Origin: Lysobacterales bacterium
GTDB taxonomy: Bacteria; Pseudomonadota; Gammaproteobacteria; Xanthomonadales; Rhodanobacteraceae
Direction of reading: 5' to 3'
DNA: 43,857 nucleotides
Assembly: GCA_017305055.1 (NCBI GenBank)
Contig: JAFKMZ010000029.1
Location: 1-43,857 of the forward strand
In this document: positions 36,265-43,857 of the stretch, one piece after another
Numbering within the stretch: position 1 is the stretch's first letter
Layout of the letters: each line of letters begins with the position of its first letter
Notes under the pieces: model-generated
Databases searched by the model: none
What the model was told of the DNA's origin: nothing
Seen by the model: the letters and a program-made list of their open reading frames with translations, nothing else
Program-made: the position numbers and the translations under genes

Positions 36265-37101
36265 ATGACCGTTGACCCTGCCGATACCCACACCGACGAA
36301 GCCCTGGTACAGATTCGCGGGTTGACCACGGTGCTCGGCGGGCGGGCTGTGTTCGATGCGCTGGACCTGGACATCCCGCGTGGCCGGGTCACCGCGATCA
36401 TGGGCGCCAGCGGCACCGGCAAGACCACCCTGCTCAAGCACATTACCGGGCATATGCGTGCCGACGCGGGCAAGATCCTGGTGGACGGACACGATGTCGG
36501 CGCCTTGTCGCGGGAAGAGCTGTATGCGCTCCGTGAAGGCATCGGCTACCTGTTCCAGAACTCGGCCCTGCTCACCGACTACGACGTCTTCGAGAACGTT
36601 GCCTTCCCGCTGCGCCAGCACACCCGCCTGCCCGAGGTGCTGATCCGCAACGTGGTGCTGATGAAGCTGCAGGCAGTCGGCCTGCGCGGCGCGGCACGCC
36701 TGATGCCGAGCGAGCTCTCTGGCGGCATGGCGCGTCGGGTGGCCTTGGCTCGGGCGATCGTGTTCGATCCCGGGCTGATCCTGTACGACGAGCCGTTCGT
36801 CGGTCTGGACCCGGTGGCCTTGAACCAGATTCTGCGTCTGATCTCGACGCTCAACCGCACCCTGGGCATCACCAGCGTACTGGTCGCCCACGAGTGGGCG
36901 GCGGTGAGCCGGATTGCCGACAACGTCGCCCTGCTCGCCACCGGCAAGGTCGTGGCGCAGGGCAGTCCGCAGGCGATCGCGGCGGACGGCTCGCCGTGGA
37001 CCCGGCAGTTTTTCGGCGGTGAGGCCGACGGACCGGTACCGTTCCAGTATCCCGCGCGGGATTTCGCGGCCGAGCTCGGTTTTGCCGGAGTGGCGCCATG
37101 A
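36265..37101 (+). CDS. mlaF: Phospholipid ABC transporter ATP-binding protein MlaF
   Basis: 278 residues. ATPase of the MlaFEDB complex that drives lipid transport between the two membranes. Walker A is GASGTGKTTLLKH (47-59), the Q-loop follows in GYLFQNSALLTDYDVFENV, the signature is LSGGMARRVALARA, and Walker B is LILYDEPFVGLDP. ATG 36265 (MTVDPAD) is used; an ATG at 36235 is possible. The stop overlaps mlaE (ATGA at 37098-37101). The C-terminal extension after the core (about 250-278) is where MlaF interacts with its neighbour in the dimer. Confidence 0.94.
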   Translation: MTVDPADTHTDEALVQIRGLTTVLGGRAVFDALDLDIPRGRVTAIMGASGTGKTTLLKHITGHMRADAGKILVDGHDVGALSREELYALREGIGYLFQNSALLTDYDVFENVAFPLRQHTRLPEVLIRNVVLMKLQAVGLRGAARLMPSELSGGMARRVALARAIVFDPGLILYDEPFVGLDPVALNQILRLISTLNRTLGITSVLVAHEWAAVSRIADNVALLATGKVVAQGSPQAIAADGSPWTRQFFGGEADGPVPFQYPARDFAAELGFAGVAP

Positions 37102-37874
37102 GCCGTCAGCGCCCCGCTTCCAGCGGCCTGGTGGCGGGTACGCTGACCCAGATCGGCGCCTGTGGCCTGTTCCTGCTGACCCTGCTGGCGGGCATTCCGC
37201 GCAGCGGGCGCTATCTGCGCGAGACCATCCGCCAGATCTGGTTCGTGGGCGCGATGAGCCTGACCATCATCATGGTCTGCGGCTTGTTCGTCGGCATGGT
37301 GCTGATGCTGCAGCTGTACCACGTGCTGTCGATCTTCGGCGGCACCTCGGCCGGCGGCATGGTGGTGGCGCTGTCGGTATATCGCGAACTGGGTCCGGTG
37401 GTGACGGCACTGCTGTTTGCGGGGCGGGCCGGTACCTCGATCACCGCCGAGATCGGCCTGATGCGCGCCACCGATCAGATCGCCGCGATGGAGATGATGG
37501 CGGTCGACCCGATTGCCTACGTCGCCACGCCGCGCTTCCTGGCTGGCGTGATCGCCATGCCGCTGCTGTGCTGCGTGTTCTGCGGTCTGGCCATCTTCGG
37601 CGGCCACCTGGTGGGAGTCACCTGGCTCGGCATCGACAATGGCACGTTCTGGTCCAACATGACCGCACAGGTGGACCTGCGCACCGACATCGTCAATGGC
37701 GTGTTGCTGAAGAGCCTGGCCTTTGGCGCGGTGGTCACGCTGATTGCCGTGTACCAGGGTTTTGCCACCGCCGCCACCAGTGAGGGTGTGGCGCGGGCAA
37801 CCACGCGTACCGTGGTTGCCTCATCCATCGCCATCCTGGCGCTGGACTTTGTACTTACGGCGTTCCTCATGTAA
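37098..37874 (+). CDS. mlaE: Phospholipid ABC transporter permease MlaE
   Basis: 258 residues, integral membrane. An N-terminal amphipathic helix (ETIRQIWFVGAMSLTII) is followed by the helical core with the family element ELGPVVTALLFAGRAGTSITAEIGLMRATDQIAAMEMM, which includes the coupling helix contacting MlaF. It forms a dimer and hosts the lipid site under the MCE ring of MlaD. Coupled to mlaF by overlap; 72 bases separate it from mlaD. Confidence 0.95.
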   Translation: MSRQRPASSGLVAGTLTQIGACGLFLLTLLAGIPRSGRYLRETIRQIWFVGAMSLTIIMVCGLFVGMVLMLQLYHVLSIFGGTSAGGMVVALSVYRELGPVVTALLFAGRAGTSITAEIGLMRATDQIAAMEMMAVDPIAYVATPRFLAGVIAMPLLCCVFCGLAIFGGHLVGVTWLGIDNGTFWSNMTAQVDLRTDIVNGVLLKSLAFGAVVTLIAVYQGFATAATSEGVARATTRTVVASSIAILALDFVLTAFLM

Positions 37875-37946
37875 GCGCGGCGCCGTGCGGCGACATGCCA
37901 ATGGCGGTCGCCTCGATTGTTCACCTGGATTTCCGAGGATCGTGCC

Positions 37947-38813
37947 GTGAGTCAACCCCGCAGTTCCTACGCCCTGGGCACCGGCTTGTTCATCGTGCTT
38001 GGATTTGCTGCCTTGGCGTATCTCGCCACGCAGACCAGCTCGATTGCGAACGTGCATCAGGGAGACACCTATGCCCTGGAGGCGCGCTTTGCCAACATCG
38101 GGCAGCTCAAGGAGCGCGCGCCGGTGAAGATTGCCGGCGTGCGCATCGGCCAGGTGCAGTCGATCGCGCTGATACCGGGCAGCGATGTGGCCGACGTGAA
38201 GCTGGCGATCGACCGCAAGTACCAGGACATTCCGCGCGATTCGGTGGCTGCCGTCTTCACCAGCGGCCTGCTCGGCGACCAGTACATCGGCATCGAGTAC
38301 GGCACGGCCAAGCAGGCGCTGGAGCCCGGCGGCACCATCGCCCTGACCAAGCCGGCACAGCAGCTGGAGGAGATGCTGGGCAAGTTCTTTGGCGCCGGCG
38401 GCGTGGCCGACAACCTGGGTGGCACGTATACGGTCAGCGCCAGCTTCACCAATGTCGGCGCACTCTCGCCCGGCGCGCCGGTGAAAATGGCCGGGGTGCC
38501 GATTGGCGTGGTGCAGTCGGTGCGGGTCGATCCGCTCAAGCTGGACGCCAAGGTGATCCTGGCCATCGACAAGCGTTATGACCACATTCCGGACGATTCG
38601 GCCGCCGCGGTGTTCACCAGCGGTTTGATTGGCACCCAGTATGTTGCGATCCAGCCGGGCGGTTCGCCCGACATGCTGGTCCAGGGTGACGAGATGATCC
38701 TCACCCAGTCGGCGATGCAATTGGAAGACCTCATCGGCAAGTTCCTGGTCAATGGCGCACCTGGCGAGAAGCCTGCAACCGGCGCCGGGAAGACTGGCAG
38801 CCGCCAGCATTGA
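37947..38813 (+). CDS. mlaD: MlaD-like protein with two tandem MCE domains
   Basis: 288 residues from GTG 37947 with GAGG upstream. A single N-terminal membrane helix (LGTGLFIVLGFAALAYLA, about 9-26) anchors it. Two MCE domains follow, at about 40-135 and 159-254, each with an NxGxL element, APVKxAGVxIGxVQS, and AVFTSGLxGxQY. By eye the two copies are about half identical over roughly 110 positions. E. coli MlaD has about 183 residues and a single MCE domain that forms a hexameric ring. This product would make two stacked rings, longer than MlaD but shorter than PqiB or YebT. The tail is disordered. Confidence 0.9.
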   Translation: MSQPRSSYALGTGLFIVLGFAALAYLATQTSSIANVHQGDTYALEARFANIGQLKERAPVKIAGVRIGQVQSIALIPGSDVADVKLAIDRKYQDIPRDSVAAVFTSGLLGDQYIGIEYGTAKQALEPGGTIALTKPAQQLEEMLGKFFGAGGVADNLGGTYTVSASFTNVGALSPGAPVKMAGVPIGVVQSVRVDPLKLDAKVILAIDKRYDHIPDDSAAAVFTSGLIGTQYVAIQPGGSPDMLVQGDEMILTQSAMQLEDLIGKFLVNGAPGEKPATGAGKTGSRQH

Positions 38814-38852
38814 CCGACGGGTGGGCTTCATACGCTTTTCAAGGAGTGTCCC

Positions 38853-39533
38853 ATGTCAGGTAAATGGTTGTTGATTGCGGCACTGGCCACCGCGGGCGCG
38901 TTTGGCATACCGGCATTGGCCCAGGCGGAGCAGGCGGCACCGGCCGAGGCGACTGCGGTGCAGACACCGGTGCAGGTCGTGCAGTCCATTGCCGACCAGC
39001 TGGCGACGGCGATCGACGGACATCGTGCGGAGTTGAAGGCCGACAAGGAGAAGCTGATTGGGGTGATCGATCAGATTTTCCTGCCGCATTTCGACATCGA
39101 CTACGCATCGATCCTGGTGCTTGGCATGCATGCGCGGGAAGCGACGCCGGAGCAGCGCGACCAGTTCGCCAAGGCGTTCTACAACTCGATCACCCATCGT
39201 TACGCCGAGGGCCTGCTCAACTACACCAAGGGCAGCGTCAAGGTGCTGCCGTTCAGCGGCAGCCTGAACGACAAGCGCACCGTGGTGCGTACCCAGGTCG
39301 TGCTGGACGATGGCAAGACCCTGTCGGTGGACTACGCATTCCGCAAGAGCCGCAGTGGTGACTGGAAAGCCTACGACGTGATCATCGAGGGTATCTCCTA
39401 CATCACCAACTATCGCAACCAGGTCGATGCCGAGATTCGCAAGGTGGGCATCGCGCAGCTGATCAAGAACCTGCAGACCCAGGGTGCGAACGCGCTGAAG
39501 GCGATGGACGCCGAGGGCGTCCAGGGCAAGTGA
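38853..39533 (+). CDS. mlaC: Periplasmic phospholipid-binding protein MlaC
   Basis: 226 residues with a signal peptide (MSGKWLLIAALATAGAFGIP, cleavage near 25). The conserved LPHFDIDYASILVLG and the later YNSITHRYAEGLLNYTKGSV and YDVIIEGISYITNYRNQVDAEI are typical of Ttg2D/MlaC, which shuttles a phospholipid between the outer-membrane MlaA complex and the inner-membrane MlaFEDB. AAGGAG ribosome site. The stop overlaps the GTG of mlaB. Confidence 0.94.
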   Translation: MSGKWLLIAALATAGAFGIPALAQAEQAAPAEATAVQTPVQVVQSIADQLATAIDGHRAELKADKEKLIGVIDQIFLPHFDIDYASILVLGMHAREATPEQRDQFAKAFYNSITHRYAEGLLNYTKGSVKVLPFSGSLNDKRTVVRTQVVLDDGKTLSVDYAFRKSRSGDWKAYDVIIEGISYITNYRNQVDAEIRKVGIAQLIKNLQTQGANALKAMDAEGVQGK

Positions 39534-39847
39534 GCACGTCGCAGCCGACGCCCGGCTTTGTCGTCGAGACGCACGCGTCCGACACCCTGGCGCTGCGCGG
39601 AGTGTTGGGCTTTGCTACCGCCGGACAGGCCTTGCTGGCGCTGCAGGCGGCCTTGTCTGCCGGCCCGCAGCCCGGCACGCTGGACTTGTCCGGTCTTGCC
39701 CACGTGGACAGCGCCGGCTTGGCCTGCCTGCTGGTGGTACTGGGTGAGGCTTCCACTGCCGGACGGGAGCTGCGCCTGGCCCATGCGCCGGATAATATGC
39801 GTACGTTGGCCCAGGTCTGCGGCGTGGATCACCTGCTGGCTGCTTGA
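39530..39847 (+). CDS. mlaB: STAS-domain protein MlaB
   Basis: 105 residues from a GTG overlapping the mlaC stop (GTGA at 39530-39533). A single STAS domain with GTLDLSGLAHVDSAGLACLLVVL, the segment holding the conserved DS-G motif. MlaB stabilises MlaF and is needed for activity in E. coli. Last gene of the mla operon; it ends 17 bases before the convergent secretion genes, with no clear terminator. Confidence 0.92.
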   Translation: MSTSQPTPGFVVETHASDTLALRGVLGFATAGQALLALQAALSAGPQPGTLDLSGLAHVDSAGLACLLVVLGEASTAGRELRLAHAPDNMRTLAQVCGVDHLLAA

Positions 39848-39864
39848 ACCAGTGCCGGCATCGG

Positions 39865-40233
39865 CTACGGCACCCAGCCCCAGGCAGCCATGATTGCCTC
39901 GAGGATGGCGGCGTTGCTGGCGTCGCTGGCGCCCGGGCAGGTTCTGAGATAGCTTCCGCGCCGTGCAGCACTGGCTGGCGGATTGAACAGCGGGCTGTAC
40001 ACGGCCAGCGCCACGTGCCAAAAGGCCAGCGCCGGCGCGCAGGCCGGACCGCCGGTGGCCCCTGCGCCGGAGACGCCGGCCATACAGGTATACACCGTGC
40101 ATGGATCCACGCCTTGCGCGCGGAGCGGGGCGATGACCATGAGTGCAGCGATCGCCGCACCCAGCGCGAAGTCGAGGACGCGCACGCGCATGGCGTGCCT
40201 GCGGATGGTGCATGGCGTGCGGCGGGTATGCAT
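39865..40233 (-). CDS. TrbM/KikA-like conjugative transfer protein
   Basis: 122 residues. A signal peptide is best seen from an internal ATG at 40191 (MRVRVLDFALGAAIAALMVI); ATG 40233, 12 bases after the upstream gene, with GAGG upstream, is the alternative used here. The mature protein has four cysteines in the TrbM pattern: DPCTVYTCMAG, GGPACAPALAFW and LRTCPGA. TrbM/KikA proteins of IncP- and IncN-type plasmids are small secreted components of mating-pair formation. Disulfide folding in the periplasm is inferred. Last gene seen of the secretion block. Confidence 0.75.
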   Translation of the reverse strand: MHTRRTPCTIRRHAMRVRVLDFALGAAIAALMVIAPLRAQGVDPCTVYTCMAGVSGAGATGGPACAPALAFWHVALAVYSPLFNPPASAARRGSYLRTCPGASDASNAAILEAIMAAWGWVP

Positions 40234-40245
40234 GGCGTGGCGTCC

Positions 40246-41325
40246 TCAAGCGCGGTATTTGATGGCGTCGGGGTGGCTGGCGGGGGGAGCAATGGCGCCA
40301 CGCATGCCGTGGTTCATTTGGCCTGGCACGGCATTGCTGGACGCTGTGCCGAAGCTGCCAGTCGCTATGCTTGCCGGCGACTGCGTGCGGTTGTAGTCGG
40401 CATAGCTGCCCGGCGGTTGCCCCTGCGGGCCGGGGCGGTTTGCCGCGCCGCCGCCAAAGGCCGAGAAATACATGAACTGCCCCAGCGTCCCCTGGAAGAA
40501 CGTTGCCGCCATGGGCGGTACCGAGATGATCAACACCGTCAGCAGCAAGCCGACTCCGCCTTGCTGCAGCGCCTGGGTGGAGTAGCCCTCGGCCCCGAGC
40601 CCGGTGACGGCGTTGACGATGTTGGCACTCCACAGTGCGGCGGCCACGCGCAGCGACAGCTGCAGCACCAGCGAGCTGACGAAGGCCAGCACGGCCATGG
40701 AAAAAAGGGTGCCGATGCCGTACAGCAGCCAGCGCTGGAACAGTGATCGGGTCTGCTCGAAGATCAGGCACAGGATGAAGAGCGGTCCGAGCCCGATGAA
40801 CAGGGCGAGTGCGAACTTGTACAGGAGCAGCATCGCCGCGGCCGCCATGGGCGGGCTGGCGGTGCCCAGTCCGGCCATCAGCAGTGCGTGGCTTTTCTGG
40901 GCGATGGTTTCGGTGTCGCCGGGTGCGGTCTGCACGGTATCGATCGCCGCCAGCGCAAGCTGGGACCAGGCCAGGTTGTCATCGATGGTCTGCGCGGCGG
41001 TGCTGTTGTCGCCGGTGAACATCTGGTTGATGCCGGTGCTGAGCTCGGTGCTGAACAGGTCGAGCAGACTGGTACCGAAGATGCTCATGGTGGTGGCCAC
41101 GCTGACGATGATCGCCACCCGGGTCATGCCCAGTACCAGCGCCATCATCGATTCGCGCGATTGCCCGGTGATCATGCGGTAGCCCTGGGTCAGGATCCAC
41201 AGCGTCACGAACACGAGCGCCACGGCGCTGGCCCAGGTCATGAACGTCGCCATCAGACTCATGCCGAACGTGTCGATGCGATCACTCAGCCAGTTGTAGA
41301 TCAGCACGAAGTAAACGAAGCCCAT
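40246..41325 (-). CDS. virB6: Type IV secretion protein VirB6/TrbL
   Basis: 359 residues, polytopic inner-membrane protein. About six hydrophobic segments include ATFMTWASAVALVFVTLWIL, AAAMLLLYKFALALFIGLGPLFILCLIF and GVGLLLTVLIISVPPMAATF. The phrase FALALFIGLGPLFILCLIFEQTRSLFQRWL is typical of VirB6. A periplasmic loop (about 90-150) and a Gly/Pro/Ser-rich C-terminal tail (from about 300) flank the membrane core. VirB6 forms part of the inner-membrane channel. It follows virB5 after 57 bases. Confidence 0.87.
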   Translation of the reverse strand: MGFVYFVLIYNWLSDRIDTFGMSLMATFMTWASAVALVFVTLWILTQGYRMITGQSRESMMALVLGMTRVAIIVSVATTMSIFGTSLLDLFSTELSTGINQMFTGDNSTAAQTIDDNLAWSQLALAAIDTVQTAPGDTETIAQKSHALLMAGLGTASPPMAAAAMLLLYKFALALFIGLGPLFILCLIFEQTRSLFQRWLLYGIGTLFSMAVLAFVSSLVLQLSLRVAAALWSANIVNAVTGLGAEGYSTQALQQGGVGLLLTVLIISVPPMAATFFQGTLGQFMYFSAFGGGAANRPGPQGQPPGSYADYNRTQSPASIATGSFGTASSNAVPGQMNHGMRGAIAPPASHPDAIKYRA

Positions 41326-41382
41326 GGCAGCTCTCCGGGTTGCGGTGGCGGTCGACCGGCTTGCCGTGGACCGCCGCGCCGG

Positions 41383-42159
41383 TCAGTTGAACGCGGCGGC
41401 GAAAGCCGCCGCCTGGACGACGTTGCCGAGGACGGTGTTGCTGCCCCTGAGTGCCAGGTGGCTGAGGATCGCCTGCTGGCTTTGCAGTGTCGCGATGACG
41501 GCGTCGTCGGCCTGCATCTGCGCCTGCCAGTCCGCCATCTCGGTGTCGAGGGCGCTGGCGTACTTCTGTACCTGGGTGGACACGCGCCCGGTATCGGCCA
41601 GCGTGCTGATGGCGTTGGCGAGATCCTCCACCTGCTGAAACTGGCCGGCGTAGCCGTGCAGCCGGGCGAGCAGGTCGACGGTCCGGTTGTACTTGTCGAT
41701 CTGCATGCTGACGATCTGTGCGCACAGTGCCTGCTGGGTCCCGCTGATGGGCTGGGTGAGCAGCGAGGACATGCTGTCCATGAGGCTGCTGACCAGGCCG
41801 GACGGACTCGCCGCGCCGGGACACTTGCCCTGGATCAGCGCGGCGGTATCCGTGACCGGTTGCAACTGGCTGGGGGCGAGCGACAGGCCATTGCTGAGGC
41901 TGCCCACGCTGGACAACAGCTGCTGGTATTGCTGCAGCTGGGTGGCGTACTGCTGGACTTGCTTGGCGTATTGTTCGATGGTCTTGGCCAGCTGCGTGGC
42001 GAAGCCCTGTTGGTTGGAAGCGACGCTCGTGGGGTCGGCGACGAGCACCTGGGCGCCGGCGGTACCAATGGTTGCGATGGTGGCTGCCAGACCGAGCGCA
42101 AGCAGGCCGCGGGGCATGAATCGTGCGCGGGGTGTTGCCCATGGGGCGGCGGGGTGCAT
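41383..42159 (-). CDS. virB5: Type IV secretion minor pilin/VirB5-like (TrbJ-like) protein
   Basis: 258 residues; the signal peptide is MPRGLLALGLAATIATIGTAGA if ATG 42117 starts the protein, or has a 14-residue leader from ATG 42159. After it comes a helical coiled-coil region with glutamine and tyrosine every few residues (IEQYAKQVQQYATQLQQYQ), typical of VirB5/TrbJ, which sits at the pilus tip. Two cysteines (GKCPG, ALCAQ) may form a disulfide. Length is normal. It is adjacent to virB4 and virB6 in the order of xanthomonad chromosomal systems. Confidence 0.83.
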   Translation of the reverse strand: MHPAAPWATPRARFMPRGLLALGLAATIATIGTAGAQVLVADPTSVASNQQGFATQLAKTIEQYAKQVQQYATQLQQYQQLLSSVGSLSNGLSLAPSQLQPVTDTAALIQGKCPGAASPSGLVSSLMDSMSSLLTQPISGTQQALCAQIVSMQIDKYNRTVDLLARLHGYAGQFQQVEDLANAISTLADTGRVSTQVQKYASALDTEMADWQAQMQADDAVIATLQSQQAILSHLALRGSNTVLGNVVQAAAFAAAFN

Positions 42160-42171
42160 GGCTCCTCCGGG

Positions 42172-43857
42172 TCAATGGCCGGCAGCGTACGCTGCGCGAA
42201 CGGTCGGCATTCTGGTTGGGTCGGGCGTTTCGGATGCCTGCTTGCCGCTGCCCTTGCGACTGGCGTAGAACCGCGGCAGCCATTGTCCGGGCTGCAGCTC
42301 ATCGATCGCCACGCCGTTGGCGTCGGCGCATGCGGCCAACACCTGGTGCAGGATCGCGATGTTGTCGGTGGAGGCGGCGATCACGGCCAAGGCGTCATCC
42401 AGGCCGTGCAGGTTCAACCTGCACAGCGCGCTGGCGTGGCCCTGCTTGACCAGGAAGCAGCGCGAGCGCTCGTCCAGGCTGGCGACGACCTGGTATTCGG
42501 CCTCCGTCAGCTTCAGCCCGTCGACGTAGTGCGCCCGGCTGGCGTTGGGGTTTGGCAGCAGGATCATGGTGGCGGTCTGCTCGATGAGCGCCGCGGCAAT
42601 ATCGCTGGCCAGTGCATCCTCGGGACTTTGGGTGGCGAAGATGCCCAGGCCATTCTGCTTGCGGATGGTCTTCTGCTTGTTCTTGGCGAACTCCTTGAGC
42701 CCGTCGCCCCCGTCGAGGATCTTCCAGAACTCGTCCATCACGTAGATCAGCCGGCGTCCGTCGATCAGGGCCTCCAGCCGATGCAGCAGGTAGTGGACGA
42801 CTGGCACCCGTACCTCGGGGTTGTCGATCAGCTCGGTGTAGTCGAAGCCGATGATCGGCGCCCTTCCCAGGTCGATGCCGTCGACTGGGTTGTCGAACAC
42901 CCAACCCAGCGCATTGCCCGCGGTCCACTTGCGCATGCGGATGAACAGGCCATCGTCGCCCATGTTCGGCAGGCTCTTCTGGAAATTCGTCATCGAGCGC
43001 AGGGGTGCCGGCGTATCCAGCATGTTGCCCACAGCGCGGAAGATGTCCTCCTCCTCGCGCGCGCTGTAGCGGTCCTTGCCGGCCAGCAGCTTGACCAGCT
43101 CGGCGAGGAATTGCCGGTCGGCTTCGTCGCCTCGGCACTGGAACGGGTTGAACCCAGTGGGCTTCCCATTCTCCAGCGCCAGGTAGTTGCCGCCGCAGGC
43201 GCGCACGAAAATCTCGGCGCCGCGGTCCTTGTCGAAGACAAAGATGGTGGGAGCGGGGTCGAACTTTTGCGTCTGGCTGAGCAGGAAATTGATCAGCGCC
43301 GTCTTGCCGGTACCCGATTTGCCGATGACCATGGTGTTGGCGAGCGCCTTCTCGCCCAGCGCGTTTTCCGCCGCTTGCGTGGCGTGGAAATTGAAGTAGT
43401 AGGCCTGGCCATTGGTGGTCTGCAGTGTGGTCACGCAGGGACCCCAGGGGTTGTCCCGTTCCTTGCCAGTGGCGAAATTGTGCAGCGGCGACAGGCCGAG
43501 GAAGTTCAGCGAACTCAGGTTCGCCAGCCGCGTGCGGCAACACCAGTTGCCGGGGAATTGGGCGTAGAACGCTGCGGTGACGGCGAGGTCCTCCTTGACC
43601 GAGACGAAGCCGGCATTGGACAGCTCGGCCCGGGCGCTCGCGATATGTCGCGCGAGGGCCTCCTGGCTGGCCGCATGGACGGCCATGGAAAAGTGGTATT
43701 CGCCGAGCACGAACTCACCGGAGGCCAGGTGGTCCATGGCCTGGTCGAGCTCGGCGATCTGGCTGAACGCCTTGTCGCCGGAGGAGATCATCATGCCCTT
43801 GGTACGCTCCAGCGCCTTGAGCGCGTCCTGCCGCCCCATCGGGCTGAACGAATGGGT
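42172..43857 (-). CDS. virB4: Type IV secretion ATPase VirB4/TrbE, C-terminal part (runs off right edge)
   Basis: At least 562 residues, open to the window edge; the first visible residues (THSFSPMGRQDAL) continue the VirB4 frame, so the ATG at 43839 is internal. Walker A is GKSGTGKTALINF, the Walker B strand is LIYVMDEFWKIL, and QNGLGIFATQSPEDALAS is the conserved glutamine-containing motif downstream. VirB4 hexamers power assembly of the pilus and substrate transfer at the inner membrane. The C-terminus is complete. A VirB4 in a chromosomal block with VirB5 and VirB6 fits either an effector-secreting or a conjugative system. Confidence 0.93.
   Translation of the reverse strand, partial: THSFSPMGRQDALKALERTKGMMISSGDKAFSQIAELDQAMDHLASGEFVLGEYHFSMAVHAASQEALARHIASARAELSNAGFVSVKEDLAVTAAFYAQFPGNWCCRTRLANLSSLNFLGLSPLHNFATGKERDNPWGPCVTTLQTTNGQAYYFNFHATQAAENALGEKALANTMVIGKSGTGKTALINFLLSQTQKFDPAPTIFVFDKDRGAEIFVRACGGNYLALENGKPTGFNPFQCRGDEADRQFLAELVKLLAGKDRYSAREEEDIFRAVGNMLDTPAPLRSMTNFQKSLPNMGDDGLFIRMRKWTAGNALGWVFDNPVDGIDLGRAPIIGFDYTELIDNPEVRVPVVHYLLHRLEALIDGRRLIYVMDEFWKILDGGDGLKEFAKNKQKTIRKQNGLGIFATQSPEDALASDIAAALIEQTATMILLPNPNASRAHYVDGLKLTEAEYQVVASLDERSRCFLVKQGHASALCRLNLHGLDDALAVIAASTDNIAILHQVLAACADANGVAIDELQPGQWLPRFYASRKGSGKQASETPDPTRMPTVRAAYAAGH

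Noticed and set aside
34765-36891. Minus-strand frame of 708 codons antisense to yicC, gmk and mlaF
   Set aside because: Compositional shadow over three conserved genes.
43839-43857. ATG at 43839 as the start of virB4
   Set aside because: The frame stays open to the window edge with residues THSFSP that match the VirB4 interior; the protein needs several hundred more N-terminal residues.

Overview
The window looks like GC-rich chromosomal DNA from a xanthomonadal gammaproteobacterium (Xanthomonadaceae/Rhodanobacteraceae; genus not resolvable by eye). The evidence is the order trpE ... trpG-trpD-trpC-HAD-clp-speD-coq7-rplM-rpsI, a Clp-type CRP regulator, 6S RNA between zapA and the 5-formyltetrahydrofolate cyclo-ligase gene, and a VirB-type secretion locus. 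Most of the window is housekeeping. The less ordinary parts are at both ends, in a few intergenic structures and in two proteins with unusual architecture.

Layout. 1-1236: the 5' part of a foreign-looking eamA exporter gene (runs off the left edge) beside an ATP-grasp gene that seems to have lost its C-terminus. 1494-5056: an APC amino-acid permease and a secreted agarase-like glycoside hydrolase. 5075-7209 (minus): a small membrane protein, an Mpo1-like protein, an EmrE-type SMR pump and purC. 7316-9837: a periplasmic cytochrome c, djlA, rpe and an exported protein. 9930-17951: tryptophan genes trpE, then trpGDC, separated by a serine hydrolase and a dicarboxylate-type symporter, and ending in a HAD-like protein with lost catalytic residues. 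17999-21558: clp, speD, coq7, rplM-rpsI. 21632-22019: tRNA-Gln with a very long terminator stem and a string of small hairpins. 22020-24792 (minus): rpiA, an EVE-domain gene, 5-FCL, 6S RNA, zapA and a ZapB-like coiled coil. 24921-29325: a UPF0149 gene, pepP and cydAB of the short-Q-loop (CIO) type. 29374-34602 (minus): an rph-rdgB-hemW-DUF1631-PilZ gene string. 34676-39847: yicC-gmk, then a complete mlaFEDCB lipid-transport operon whose MlaD carries two MCE domains. 39865-43857 (minus): a type IV secretion block virB4-virB5-virB6-trbM-like; virB4 runs off the right edge.

How the parts connect. Trp biosynthesis (anthranilate synthase, phosphoribosyl transfer, indole-glycerol phosphate formation) and the pentose-phosphate isomerase and epimerase (rpiA, rpe) share phosphoribosyl chemistry. 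Clp, PilZ and DUF1631 point to cyclic-di-GMP signalling. Mla and the secretion system are separate envelope machines that happen to adjoin. Many genes overlap by 4 bases (ATGA, GTGA, TTGA), which fixes several non-ATG starts. I found no insertion sequence, transposase, integrase or CRISPR array. The best candidates for something not well described are the tandem-MCE MlaD, the degenerate HAD protein in the trp-clp interval, the nested stem-loop between trpD and trpC, and the 25-bp perfect stem that takes in the tRNA-Gln 3' end.
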